43,917 bases of DNA, from NCBI GenBank assembly GCA_025266875.1, contig JALLLT010000099.1:1-43917 (forward strand). Reading direction: 5' to 3'. The stretch comes from Fennellomyces sp. T-0311. Its lineage: Eukaryota; Mucoromycota; Mucoromycetes; Mucorales; Lichtheimiaceae. A program made the position numbers and the translations under genes. Below, one piece after another: positions 11,774 to 23,300 of the stretch (within the stretch, counting starts at the first letter, position 1; the number at the start of each line of letters is the position of its first letter). Under the pieces are notes generated by a model. The model made no database searches. It saw only the letters and a program-made list of their open reading frames with translations, and was not told where the DNA came from.

Positions 11774-12651
11774 TTATTCGTCAGAAGTTTCTCTAGCTCT
11801 TCTTGTGGCGGCATCTGCGAGCGAAGCGCGCTCAGAAGCAAGGATCTGTGCCCTCTTCGTTATGACGTACTCGCGGGCATCCTCATCGAGGTCGGCCAAA
11901 CGTAGCTGCATATAGCCGCGGTTGACGAGCTCGTGCTCCAAGTGATTTCTTTCGCGCATGAGCCGGACCTGCTCTTGCTTCAGCTCCAGGAGCTCGTCCA
12001 ACTTGCGCTTCCGCGCTTGCTCTTCGGTGGCCTGAGCCTTGGCTTTCTTTCGGCCTTCCAGGCGAGGAGTGTCAGCGGCAGTGTCACTGTCACCATCGGT
12101 GTCATCCGTCTTGTTAATGTACCGCACAAGGAACTTCTGTTGGTCAAACAGAAGGGCGTAGCAGTGCTCGTATTTGAACACACTGCCCGTGTCCTTCTGA
12201 TACTTCTTCTTGGCGTCCTTGAACTAAGCAATTATTTTATAATGCTAGTAAGTACAGACATCTTCAGTATCAGATTCTAACCCTTTTTTACCTGATTGTC
12301 CTCGGACTTGCCACTCTCGTTCCGCCTCTGGATCTGCACAAGGCAGCTGCAGAAATGGGACACCTCTCAATGGATGGTTCCCCATCTGCTCGACAAGGAC
12401 CAGTTGCCATCACGGCGGGAAGCATCGCCACCTCTCTCGAGAAATTCGGCGTAAACTTTGCCCCAGAAGGCGGAGAAGTCTTGGTCAGTGCCGTCGATGG
12501 CATCGTTGGATGCTGTGACCCAGGACTTGCAAAGGAGCTCGTTCTCACCTAGAGTCCAGTTGAATCCATGAGTGGATCTTCTGGTAGGCATGGGTGTGGT
12601 AGTGGTAGCGTTGGTAGCGTTGGTAGCAGTGGTGTTAGGAGCGGTAGACAT
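11774..12651 (-). pseudogene. Myb/SANT-like (trihelix) partner gene of Harbinger 1
   Basis: Two exons on the - strand: 12651-12292 and 12223-11774 (270 codons in frame). After a Thr/Asn-rich leader, residues about 30-95 have a trihelix Myb layout: NWTLGENELLCKSW, then FWGKVY, then SSRWGTIH. The second exon carries the FKDAKKKYQK ... FKYEHCYALL block and ends in a long charged coiled coil (RKRKLDELLELKQEQVRL onward). In PIF/Harbinger elements such proteins bind the transposon ends and bring in the transposase. A single TGA (12367-12369), probably from CGA, truncates it after the Myb region. It ends 20 bp past the end of the convergent transposase gene. Confidence 0.78.
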
Positions 12652-14683
12652 TTTGATGAATAAAGATGAAGAAAGAACTTTATTACAGCCAAGAAAAAAT
12701 GAATTATATACTCATTGCTATTACCACTGATAATGATACTGTCACTGATACCAATAAGAAAAAATGTCACAGATACTGATAAAGAAAAGGGGAGTATACT
12801 ACTGCTGATAAGAGCATTTTGTGGGTATCAAGGTTGGTCTGAGTGTGATTCTAAAATTTGGAACGCTCTCTGGCTTGACGCTATATTTGCTGCGAGCGGC
12901 CTCAAAAATCCCAAATTTAAGATTAGGATATAGGGTTATATAAAGATTCCAGTTGTCTGCGCGAAAGCTGTTTGAACAGGCACAAAGAGTGAACACAAGT
13001 GCTTACCCTCTTGCTGCTGCACGTCACCTAAACCAAGCTTCCCAAGCAATGGATAATGTGTGGTCTACACGAAGACCTGGGAGCATGAATCGACTGCTCA
13101 ACGCGACCATCAACAGAGATTTTAACTTTTTTTGTGTCTAAGAACTTAACTGTTTTATAATTTTTTCCTCGAATGGACTTTACCATTTTTTTAAAGTTTT
13201 TAACTTCGCCGTTTTTTCTCTAATTTGGTGACTACTAGTTTTCTCATTCTGCGATTAAATTACGTTATTTTCAAGTCTTGCAGCTTGGTCTGTTGTACTT
13301 TCCTTAACAGCATCTCTTCCTTTGCAGCCATCACTCCATTTCGCAAACTAAATCAATCACAGTGTGTATAATTCATAGACTACACTGCAAGTGAACTAAT
13401 AAAATCTTAAGAATAGGCTTGCCCCACACTGGTATTATTTCAATACTGTAAGGTAATCTGCTTACTTTTTCTTCACTATACATGTTTTCTAACTTTCTCC
13501 ATTCTAGTTACTGTCATGCCACCCTTTCCTCCTTCTGATGTTCCTTACGCCGTCCACCATTATTTTCCTGGTTGACCAGTCACTAGTAATTTATGTAGAC
13601 AGATAGAAATTTCACCCATTGTATACTTCTTTCTGAAAATAAAAATGCTTTGCTGCTATAATCTTAATTACCACTACCAATTTTGCTAGTTGCACAACTA
13701 AAATTAGCGATACTGTGATATTCTCAAATAAGATCAGACGTGGAAGTGCGAGACCGAATTAAAGATGTTTTTATTGATGACAACTACTCAGATATTTATA
13801 TTTTTTAAGCGGTCGGGATGAACGCTTCTTGGTGATGTTCCGAATCCATGTTTAGGTGGTGATATAGGACGAGCGTCCTGTTAAGTAACTTATTTATGTT
13901 TCGGGTAAACTCGATGAGTTCTTTGATGTCCTAATCTAGATCAAAGTGGTTTCGGACAGATGTTGGCAGAAACTGAACCAATGGATGACATACGGTCGGT
14001 GCCATCGAAAGAACAAATAGAATGGATGTGTCTGAGACTGAAACAAGAAGGCATTCTCTGTGGGAAGTTGTAGGATATGACAGATACTATTGCTGAAAAA
14101 ATATGCTATTCAACATCAGATGCTTCTTTCAAAATCAATAAGCAACGTCCCAGTACCCCCATCTGTGTACTCTACTACAAAAAAGCTTCTAACCGGCTGG
14201 TGCATTACACAACAATTAAGGTTTACCGCATAGTTGCTAATGCCTTTTACGGCAAAAAATACGGCACGTCCAATTAGCTGGTGCTTATAAGTATCTGTAA
14301 CTTTTAAACTTACAGATACTCGATAATAGTCAGTTTCGTTACAAATATATGTAACTTTTGAAAGTTACAGATAAACAAACATATATCCAGCTATCTGTTT
14401 GTTTCTCTGCAACTTTTTTACTTACATATTCTTCTAAAAATGCCCAGTGAACCATTTCGTCATAACAATTGATGTCAATGTATTTGTAATGGCAAAGACA
14501 TGTTCGAGGCTTCTAGGGTAAATATGTCCCCTTGCTTGCTTTAAAGCAATTATCACAATAGCAAGGTACAAGTTTCTTCTGGCACATATAACAAAATGAC
14601 ATTTTTAGTAAAAAAAGAATAAGGTACAAAAAGTAGCAGTGATAGGACTTTGTATGTTTTTTTGTGATTAAATTATTCTTTCA

Positions 14684-14951
14684 GTCTGAAATTGACTAAA
14701 AATTAGTCTGAAATTAACTTGAAGAAAAAAAGTTGGTCTGAAATTGACTAGGAAAAAAAAAGTTGGTCTGAAATTGACTAGGAAAAAAAAGTTGGTCTAA
14801 AATTGACTAAAAAAAAAAGTTGGTCTAAAATTGACTAAGAAAAAAAGTTGACTTGAAAAAAAAAAAGTTGTTGGTCTAAAATTGACTAGGAAAAAAATTA
14901 ACTAAGAAAAAAAAGTTGGCAATGATAAAAATAGTTGACTAGGAAAAAAAT
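14684..14951. repeat. Degenerate tandem repeat, about 30-bp period
   Basis: About eight units of the form GTTGGTCTGAAATTGACTAG followed by a run of 7-10 A. Units differ by G/A changes (TCTGAAA versus TCTAAAA) and by A-run length, as expected from slippage. Not coding. Confidence 0.85.
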
Positions 14952-14968
14952 AATTTTTTTTTAGCTAA

Positions 14969-15003
14969 CTCAAATGCTCAAATCCCACATTTGAGCATTT
15001 GAG
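14969..15003. repeat. Perfect 15-bp stem palindrome
   Basis: CTCAAATGCTCAAAT, a CCCAC loop, then ATTTGAGCATTTGAG. The following 70 bp repeat the word TTGAGC/GCTCAA several more times in both orientations. It could be the terminus of a small foldback element; no partner end was found. Confidence 0.7.
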
Positions 15004-15158
15004 CACGCTCAAAAAACCCAGCAATTTTGAGCTGGCTCAATTGGCCCATAGCCCACATTTGAGCAGTCTGCTTAAAAGCTAAAAATCATTTTAAGTACAG
15101 TGCTCTGAAGTATAAAAGAACTGGCTGTGTGCTGCGTGCGATGCTCGAAAGATGTCTC

Positions 15159-15231
15159 GCCTTCTTGGCTCAGTTGGCAGAGCGTCTGCCTAGTAAGCAG
15201 AAGGTCATCAGTTCGATTCTGATAGAAGGCA
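15159..15231 (+). tRNA. tRNA-Thr (anticodon AGU)
   Basis: A 73-nt cloverleaf: acceptor GCCTTCT / AGAAGGC with discriminator A, D-arm GCTCAGTTGGCAGAGC, anticodon stem TCTGC/GCAGA with loop CTAGTAA (anticodon AGT), and T-arm ATCAG-TTCGATT-CTGAT. A- and B-box promoters are intact and there is no intron. The first T-run (TTTT, 15247-15250) lies 15 bp downstream. Its 3' side faces the tRNA-Gly gene at 25314-25384 across a 10-kb nest of mobile DNA. Confidence 0.96.
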
Positions 15232-15283
15232 TTTAGATAAAAATGGTTTTGTCATCTTTGCGTCGTTGTGTTACTTTTTGGTG

Positions 15284-15520
15284 TGTCATAGCTCTTTTGA
15301 AGTGAACTTCTCTGCTTTCCTTTTTGATTTACCGTTTCCTTTTTGGATACCTCTTCCGTTCATTGCTGCGCAACTGTTGCTAAAAAGTACTTCGCCTGCT
15401 GAGTCAATTGACGATGCTCAGCCTTGGCATGATTTATATATCACTTTTAGATTAGTATTAGATTAGCAAAACATATAAATATCCCTAAGTATAGAATAAT
15501 AAAAGATCATCCATCAGTTA
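15284..15520 (+). repeat. Solo LTR-1, left part (interrupted by hAT-2)
   Basis: Starts TGTCATAGC and continues as a diverged copy of the Gypsy LTR found at 20037-20355, in the opposite orientation. The shared core is ACATATAAATATCCC followed by AATAATAAAAG. With 19649-19722 it makes a 311-bp LTR (family length 319) whose ends are TGTCAT...ATGACA. It is flanked by a 4-bp duplication GGTG at 15280-15283 and 19723-19726. It begins 52 bp downstream of tRNA-Thr, in the same orientation as that gene. Eight of its bases (15513-15520) are duplicated as the hAT-2 target site. Confidence 0.82.
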
Positions 15521-15931
15521 TAAGGCTTGCAACGGGCGTGGACCGACGGTCTTCGGGCATATCGGTCAGTCCATACCCAAGGACCGAAGACCGTCGGTCA
15601 TCTCTAAACGGGCAAGGCTGCTAGACCGTGCCTGAAAATCCGGGTGCCTGAAAAAGCATGGACTGACCGACATTGTGCCTGAGATGGAGCTACGAAGGCG
15701 TGATGACTAATCCAGATTAAGCTTCGTTCATTACTGAACATGATTAAGATGCAAAGCATAAATGTTCACTACAAAACTTCAGGTTTTTCTTTTAGAGACA
15801 AAATACAATTTATTTTGGCAGCTGGCAAAAATAATAGATAGTGTTGTGGCAATTAAAATTATGTGTGTTGCTTGAGCTCTGTTAATTTTAATTAAGTGGA
15901 TTAGGGAAGGAGTGTGGCGGAGAGGGGTCTA

Positions 15932-18398
15932 TCATGCACGGCGGATACAATCCTTTTCTAGAGCGCATGCTCTAATCATCTCAGGGCGTAAAGATGCACG
16001 ATTCCAAGGAATCAAATTTCTTGCCAAAGAAAATGCACGCTCTACAGGTGCACTGGATCCTATTCACTACTGCTGTTCATTAACCATATCATATTGAAGA
16101 AGAAGTAAACTAACCAGGGATTGCCAAATAATCTCTGGCCATACGGGAAAGGGTCGGGAATACAACTTGGCGGTCACGCCACCACAAAAGTGGGTCTGTA
16201 ATGTATTCCCGACCTTCTCTGATATAAACATCCAGTTCGGGGACCTGCTGCTGTTCATCCCTTGGTCTTTCCCCGAAAATTCGTGCAATGAAGTCATCCA
16301 CTTGTGGGGCGGCACCAGCTATTTCCGCTTCCCCATCATCTGCATGCGCCTCAGGTGGATGTTGTGCATTGCCAGCATATGCAGCAAACACCGTTCGAAC
16401 AGTTTCTTCAACCGCGTGGGTCCATTCGTCCCCCCATTGGTGCGTTTGGTGGTAATCCAACTTTAACTGTGGATCAAGCACTAAACAAGTTCAGCAGATA
16501 CGTATTAAAGGTCTAAAGAAAAGTATGTAACAATGAAAGTACTTACCAGTGGCCACAGAACATATAGGCGACTCGTCAGTTGCGGCATAATACACTTTGA
16601 GCTTATCATAGCAACGACGTACTGCTGCACTCAAGTCTGGCGAAGTAGACTGGTAATGATCAAGCTCGTCCATCAGCATGTTGTATGCCGGAATGACAGC
16701 GCTAATCGTGACATACTTCGATCCCAACAAAAAGGTAGACGAGGATCGAAACGCCTATTGTATCCATTAGTAACTCACACATGAAGCCCATCAACTGCTA
16801 AACAACTTACCAAAAAAAATCTGTGTGCATCGCTCAAAGTATTCCACTCACTTGGGTTGAGCTCGTATGGACTTAAGGTTGAATCTGCAGCAATCACCAT
16901 AGTGAGTGGTGTGCGCATTTCTAGAGCTGTCGCAAGCATATCAACTGTGGAATTCCACCGCGTTTTTGAATCGACGATCAGTTCAGGCGGCGGGTACTGA
17001 AGCGAATGCATGATCGTTTTTAGGTTCTCGCGACGGATAGGCGAACGACGGATAAGGCGAATTACAGTTCGTATCTATGATGCTGTTTCTTCAGTATTTG
17101 ACCAATCACATCCATGCCTAAAATTACCTTTGAGATAGACAACGCAATCGCATTTCGATTCGCTCCTGAATTTGCCTCGCCCAAAATTGCATCATCAGAT
17201 TCATCGGGATTGTCACTATCACCAGACGGTACAACATCGAGTTCCTTCATTGCATCATGAACAGCGATGTTGATGACATGTGCAATGCATCGATGCCTTT
17301 GCTCCTGTGCATCAAACACCAAGTCCATCTGATGCCATATACGTTCAATCTCAGTCATCATCGTGGTATTATTGGATGCATTGTCGCATGTCATGGCGAG
17401 GATCTACAAGCAATACTCAGTACACTAATCAACGCAACCGAATATGCATTTTCTCATACCTTCTCCATGATATCGAGCTCGGCCATTGACTGCATGAACG
17501 CTTCCGCCAACACAACACCAGTGTGCCGCCCAGGTATCAGCACAAAATCGAGAAGTACTTCCTGCAGTTTCCAGTCTCTATCGACGAAATGACCTGTTAT
17601 ACCCATAAATGGATGCATTCTATGGGCCGATGTCCACATGTCAACAGTAACAGAGATTTTGCAGTCGAGAGCCTAACGATATATTTAATACACATCACTC
17701 ACCCTTCGTTGTTAATTCTTACTGTCAGTTTTCCCTTCAACAGCTCACGGTTTCTCGCAAAGCTGGCAAGGATATCAGATCGCAAGGTGTTTGCAGTTGG
17801 GATATTTGCGGATGGATTCATGTAAGTTGCAAACCGTCGGAAGTGAGGAGAGTCAACTTCACTAAATGGCTGATCGCTGGCAACGATCCATTCCATGAGC
17901 CTGTTACGGCACGTGCCTTGATCGAATTGCACACTAAAAAAAATAAAGTTTTTAGTTTTATTTTTTTATACTTTCATATAATTCAAGCGTACGTCGTGAA
18001 ATAGTTCGCGATGGTGTTGTTGCCGGCTCCAGTAGCTTGATTCCACTGAGCTGCATGTCGTCTCATCATGTGCGAGCGCATGTTACGAGTGCTTCCATCA
18101 TGGATGTTGGTCTTAAATGGTATCCTATTTCCGAATTTAGAAAAAATAATATGGCGTCGGATCGGCAATATACTTACGTTCGACACAAAAGGCAACGCGC
18201 TCTTCTCACCAGGCTCTGTGCGCTGTACGACTCATCTTCGGAATCCTCATCCATCAGCACAAACCATTGCCAGATGATCGCACGTCGACTTCTGGTGGTG
18301 GCTCCGGCATGACTATCAACTGATTCCGAAGATGTAGTACGCTCGAGGATACCGTGGGTAACAGTGGGCAAAGTAACTTGATTTTCGTTGGCAGACAT
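15932..18398 (-). CDS. hAT-2 transposase, intact nine-exon gene
   Basis: Exons on the - strand: 18398-18178, 18124-17993, 17933-17723, 17672-17460, 17403-17128, 17074-16811, 16754-16547, 16480-16115 and 16059-15932. They sum to 2,019 nt (672 residues) with no internal stop, and all eight introns are GT-AG. Residues 69-97 form a BED-type finger (C69, C72, H92, H97). The core has VTVDMWTS (D199), MTCDNASN (D266), CIAHVINIAV, IRRSPIRRE and DSKTRWNST. The C-terminal hAT dimerisation block ends SSAPVERAF (E637), NLIPWNR and a short tail. It should excise and insert hAT-2 DNA as a dimer in the nucleus. It is only distantly related to the hAT-1 protein. Splice sites are inferred from frame and family motifs. 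Confidence 0.9.
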
Positions 18399-18928
18399 AT
18401 TGATTATGCGATTATAATTTGAGCGGTAGTACTAAATCTTATTCCTTTTATATTGCAATTTGGAACAATCACTAGTACGCGAACTAGTGTCACTATTTAT
18501 GTCGCCGACAATCAGCATTGCAAGAAGTTAATATTCCTCTCATCCTTAATTTAACAAGGTATCCTGATGTTATGTCTTTATCACTCAGTTGTTACAATCA
18601 TACCATGTCGCTCCACCATCTACATGCAACCTTATTTCATGTTGCAGCATAAAATGATAACCAGTAGACGCATCATCACGCTTAAAGAACGTTTCTCCGC
18701 TCATTAGGGTGTACACTTCTTTACTCAGTAGCACGAAAAAAAATTCTCGCTTTCCCATATATAATATCGACTACACACTATCGCTCGTCATTACGGATCG
18801 TATACCTCAGTGACACCAATCATGATATCAGCAGCTGTCAAAGTCTCTATCCTGAGCATGTATGATGCAATATGGACCATATAATTCAGATGTTGGTTTC
18901 ACTCATTTCACATTCCGTTCCGAATACA

Positions 18929-19200
18929 GCAACTGATCTCTACTTCTGCACCATTCCAGTTAACGATGTAGTATACACGATCATAAAAAAAGGCGCTCCA
19001 AACTACCTGGCAAAGCAAGCAGTCTGGAGCGCCTTTAGTTGGCAACATTCGTTTCTTTTGGTCCACTTTTCACTGCGCAACCGATCTCTACTTCTGCACC
19101 ATTCCAGTTAACGATGTAGTATACGCGATCATAAAAAAAGGCGCTCCAAACTACCTGGCAAAGCAAGCAGTCTGGAGCGCCTTTAGTTGTTTATTTCTGT
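18929..19200. repeat. Tandem duplication carrying a hairpin (inside hAT-2)
   Basis: Two direct units, offset 148 bp, share GATCTCTACTTCTGCACC through CTTTAGTTG. Each unit contains one hairpin: 18989-19036 and 19137-19184. The stem is AAAGGCGCTCCA / TGGAGCGCCTTT and the 24-nt interior is the same in both units. The second unit has a short insertion after its hairpin. The duplication lies between the transposase start and the right TIR. Confidence 0.85.
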
Positions 19201-19648
19201 GGCAACATTCGTTTCTCTTATTTTCTTTACTCAATCTGTTCAGCATTACTGCATCGTTTTTGACGAAAATGTAACACGGTCTATCATAAAAATTAGAGTC
19301 TCTGAACTTAGTTAGCACCACATTCTTTAAATAAAACTAAGTAACTTCCAGTTGCTACTGTACCTTAATATATCAGTGCAAAGCACATACAACAAATGAT
19401 CATGTTAAATTTGGGGAAATCGACATAGGTAATGCTTCTTTGAAGTGATTTTCTGATTAATATTATACACCCTAAATGCACGGGCGCCCGACGGTCATGC
19501 TTGGACCGACAGTCGGTCATGGTTTCAGGACCGTGCCCGTTCGGGCATCTCTACTCGGGCAAGTACCCATGACCGAAGACCGTAAATATCGGTCCCGCTC
19601 GGTCGGTCCTCCGGTCTGCCTGACCGAATTGCAAGCCCTAATCAGTTA

Positions 19649-19722
19649 TCCTCTTTATTTATTTCTGTTTCAAAAGTCTATTCTCTGGCTAAGGTCTATT
19701 CTGTCAAATTATAAAGATGACA
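19649..19722 (+). repeat. Solo LTR-1, right part
   Basis: Continuation of LTR-1 after hAT-2. It ends GATGACA, complementary to its TGTCAT start, and is followed by GGTG, the duplicate of 15280-15283. Confidence 0.8.
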
Positions 19723-19724
19723 GG

Positions 19725-20036
19725 TGTTATGTCACTTATTGGCAGATGAACTGTCACCAATAACAGAGAAAAGGTTTGAAAGAGAAGTTATAAGATAATG
19801 TTTATTCTTGTAGTCTATGGGGATATTTATATGTTTTCTAATGCTAATAAAATACTACTACAGCTTACTATGGATTGCTGCGCATGATGTGGATAATAAA
19901 TATGATGACAGTGATAATGATACAAGGAAGTACAAAGGGTTACTGTGGCATATCGCAGCGATCTGTGCAACAGCGAATTACTGCACAACAAGAAGAACAT
20001 CTAAAAAGGAAACAAAACAAAGTCCGCCAGAATGGC
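19725..20036 (-). repeat. Solo LTR-2, main part (interrupted by Gypsy element)
   Basis: Aligns end to end with the Gypsy LTR (start TGTTATGTCACTTATTGG versus TGTCGTGTCACTTTTGG), then breaks after GAATGGC. The missing tail TACAACA lies at 25293-25299 beyond the full Gypsy element, giving 319 bp in total. Many differences from the young LTR are CpG to TpG or CpA. Its 5' end in sense orientation (25299) is 14 bp from the 3' end of tRNA-Gly. No flanking duplication of its own is visible. Confidence 0.85.
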
Positions 20037-20355
20037 TGTCGTGTCACTTTTGGCGGTAAGACCGTAGCCAATAACAGATAAAAGGTTTTGAGAGAGAAGT
20101 AGATAGATGACTTTTATTATTTTAGTCTATGGGGATATTTATATATTTTCTAATGCTAATAAAATACTACTGCAGCTTACTGCGGATTGCTGCGCATGAT
20201 GTGGATAATAAATATGATGACAGTGATAATGATACAAGGAAGTACAAAGGGTTACTGCGGCATACCGCAGCGATCTGTGCAACAGCGAATTACTGCGCAA
20301 CAAGAAGAACATCTAAAAAGGAAACAAAACGAAGTCCGCCAGAATGGCTACGACA
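20037..20355 (-). repeat. 3' LTR of the Gypsy element
   Basis: 319 bp, near identical to 24970-25288. It contains a TATA-like ATATATAAATATCCCC and an AATAATAAAAG polyadenylation-like word on the - strand. The pol stop codon (20348-20350) lies eight bases inside it. Confidence 0.95.
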
Positions 20356-23300
20356 ATACCCCCTCTTCAGACTGTTGTACGTCCTCGGACAACAACGCGA
20401 GAAAACCAGCAGCTTGAAGATCACGACGCTCGGAAGCGCGGACAGCTGTGGGACCATACCAGGGCTCCGATGGGGATGTGTTGGGAGCAATGTGGATAGG
20501 ACGAAGGCGATCGGTATGTACCCAAGAGGAGTAGACTTGTCCATTGAGATCTTGCAACTGATAGATATCCGTATCTTGATGCATGCCAATCACCTTGAAA
20601 GGACCCTTCCAATTGAACTCGAGGCTGAGCTTGTTCTCGTGCCGCATCAAGACGTGATCGCCAATCGAAAATTTTTGGGGTTTGAGGATGGCATCCCAGC
20701 GTTCTTTATCTTTGGCGGCATTGGCTTTCAATCGATGTTCGGCTAAAGCACGAGCCTCGCGTAAGCGGCGTACTTCAGGGACTCGCCCATGTAGTTCGAC
20801 CGATTCGTCCATAGGAGGCTCCGCCATGTTGATAAAAGGACGCAAGTGGTCACCAGGCAGTACAGGCTCTTGTTCATAAACCAGGAAAAAGGGGCTAAAA
20901 CCCGAAGTGCGATGTTTGCGAACACGACAAGCAAACAATGCAGCATCGACAAATTTGTCCCAATCGTGAATGCGGCCTTGAACATACTTGCGGAGCATTT
21001 GCTTCAAAATCCCATTTGTGCGCTCGGCCTTGCCATTGGTTCGCGGATGGAAAGCAGAGGTGAAGATGTGGTTGACCTTGAGACGACCGAGATAGTGGGC
21101 AAGTACCTTGGACATGAAATTGGCACCACGATCCGTGCAGATTTCAGTAGGACAAGAGAAATGCATGACGATTTCTTCATAAATGAATTCTGCAATTGCG
21201 GCACCAGTGGCATCTGGGACAGCCCGGGCGATGGTCCAATTGGTGGCATAGTCCACAGCAACAAGAAGCCAGCGGTTGCCATTCAAGGTGGTAGGCAGCT
21301 CACCCACAAAATCGAGATGCCAGCGGGAGAATGGAGGTGGCACATCCAAGAGCTTCATTGGGGCATGGTGGGCTTGTCGATCGGCGTTTGCAGCAAGTTG
21401 GCATTCTTGGCAGGTGGCCAACCAGTCTTGGATATCGGAGCGCATGTCAGGCCACCACCAGCGTTTGCGCATCAGATCGTACATGGTGGTATTCCCCGGG
21501 TGACCAAACGATTTGTGGAACTGTGCCACAAGATCGGCGCGACGAGCAAACAAAACATAACGGATTTCCTTGATGTCGTTGCCAATCTTCACCTTGCGAA
21601 ACACACAGTTGTTGCGAACCACAAACTTGCCTTGGTGCTTGAGAAGCAGATTCTTGTATGTGGCGGGCCATTGGTCGTCCGGAAGGGCATAGAACTTAGG
21701 CCAGTCAGAGTCTTGAATGGCCTTGACAGCGTAGAGAAATTGCGGTTCCATTTCGGTTTCTTGTGTGACACACTCGGGGTCATCGCGCCGAGACAACAGG
21801 TCGGCCACATGATTGTCCCTGCCTGGCTTGTACTGAATGTCAGGGTCATACAACTCAAGCTCAGCAATCCATCTTGTCAAACGAGGTGTTGGTTTGGCCT
21901 TGGTCCGGAAGTACTTGAGTGGGTGATGGTCTGAGAACACTGTAAATTTGCGGCCATCCACAAAGCAGCGCCAGGTGCGTAATGCATGCAAGATTGCCAG
22001 CAATTCGCGTTCTTGAGCAGGATACGAACGTTCAGCAGTGGACAGCTTTTTCGATTCGAATGCCAATGGGTGCATCAGACCATCGTCACCTTGCTGCAGC
22101 AGCACGCCACCAACACCAAAGTCGCTGCTATCCACCTCGATGACATAGGGGGCATCCGGATTTGGTGGCTGAAGAACCGGGGCAGCGGTCATGCGGGCCT
22201 TGATTTCCTCAAAGGCGGCCTGGCACTCGGGCGTCCACTTGATTGCCCTTTTCTTCGCACCAGTACCTTTCGTCAAGTCTGTCAATGGCGCGGCCAAGGC
22301 AGCAAAATCGCGAATGAAGCGACGATAATGCGAACCGAGACCAACAAACTGACGAACTTCCTGAACGTTCGAGGGCACCGGCCAGTCTTGAATCGCCTTG
22401 ACCTTGGACTTCGCAGGGAGAATGCCTTCGGCCGTCACCTGGTGGCCAACGAACTCCAACTCGGTCTTGAACAGTTCACACTTTTTCTCGTTTGCGATCA
22501 CCTTCGCCTCGCGGAACTTCGCCAAAATCGCCCTGAACGTCCTTTTTGTGTTGCTCCTTGGTTTTGCTGAATACCAAGACGTCATCCAGGTACACCATAG
22601 CACACCGATCAAGGAACTCGGCGCCGATCACTGAGTTCATCCATGACTGAAAGACAGGAGGGCTGTTCATAAGACCAAAGGGAAGAACCAGCCATTCGAA
22701 CGAGCCATACCGAGTGTTGAACGCCGTTTTTGGAATATCGTCCTCCCGCAACCGCAAATTGTGATACCCAGACCGCAGATCGAGCTTGGAGAAGTACCTC
22801 ATGCCATGGAGACGTTCGAGGCACTCGTCAATCCGGGGCAAGGGCGTTGAGATGCGTTTACTGATTCTGTTGACTGCCCGGTAATCAATACACATTCTCA
22901 TTTCGCCGTTTTTCTTGCGTACGAACAAGACAGGTGCACCCCAAGGAGACGAACTAGGGCGGATCAGACCCAGATCCAGCAATTCCTTCAGTTGACGACG
23001 CAGCTCGTCCAACTCGCGTGGGCTCATCTTGTACGGCGGTCTCGAAATCGGCGCAGCATCACCCGTGTCAATGACATGTTCAATGTCACGCTTGGGAGGT
23101 AGGCCAGGCAGCTTATCTTGAAAAACATCGCTGAATTCCTCGATTAGGGCCTTGGCCAAATGATCGTTCCCATTGTGCTGTGGTTCCATATCTTGAGGCT
23201 GCAGGAAGCACACGAAGACATTGTCGATCTTCTTGCTGCGCTCCAAGCGCTGGACTTGACGGTGCGAGATCAGGTACGCCAGTTCAGGGATCACACGCTG

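Larger units (their letters stand above)
12652..15158. other. AT-rich intergenic region
   Basis: About 2.5 kb with no supported gene. Short frames at 12953-13141 and 14077-14277 are listed only as unproven; the second shares a 26-bp, 3-mismatch block with 32062-32087 (see findings). The region ends with a tandem repeat (14684-14951) and a perfect palindrome (14969-15003). The first 150 bp should hold the promoter of the - strand Myb-like gene and the right end of Harbinger 1, which I could not place. Confidence 0.5.
15521..19640 (-). mobile_element. hAT-2, complete DNA transposon
   Basis: A 4,120-bp element bounded by TAAGGCTTGCAA at the left and TTGCAAGCCCTA at the right, with a perfect 8-bp duplication ATCAGTTA (15513-15520 and 19641-19648). 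Subterminal DNA (15532-15690 and 19478-19625) is rich in GACCG / CGGTC / CGGGC words in both orientations, a different word set from hAT-1. It carries one nine-exon transposase gene on the - strand and a duplicated hairpin near the right end. With perfect TSDs, matched ends and an open gene it looks like a recent, possibly active insertion. Confidence 0.93.

Noticed and set aside
12806..12826. TAAGAGCATTTTGTGGG as the right end of Harbinger 1
   Set aside because: It is oriented like a left end, not a right end, and the similarity is limited to GAGCAT.
12953..13141. 62-codon ORF (MSARKLFEQAQRV...)
   Set aside because: Isolated, with no homologue in the window, no recognisable motif, and an AT-rich stop region. 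Not distinguishable from chance.
14684..15003. CRISPR-like array
   Set aside because: Repeat units are degenerate and A-rich, with no unique spacers. The genome is eukaryotic.
17699..17720. Reading through to VRINNEG in hAT-2 exon 3
   Set aside because: The earlier donor (GTAAGA after GKLT) restores the frame to ALDCKISVTVDMWTS, giving the exact total exon length, so the longer exon is wrong.
20846..21934. Long + strand ORF of 362 codons opposite Gypsy pol
   Set aside because: It is a shadow frame antisense to the integrase and RNase H regions, with no domain of its own. The same applies to several long frames opposite gag, the hAT genes and the tnp2 genes.
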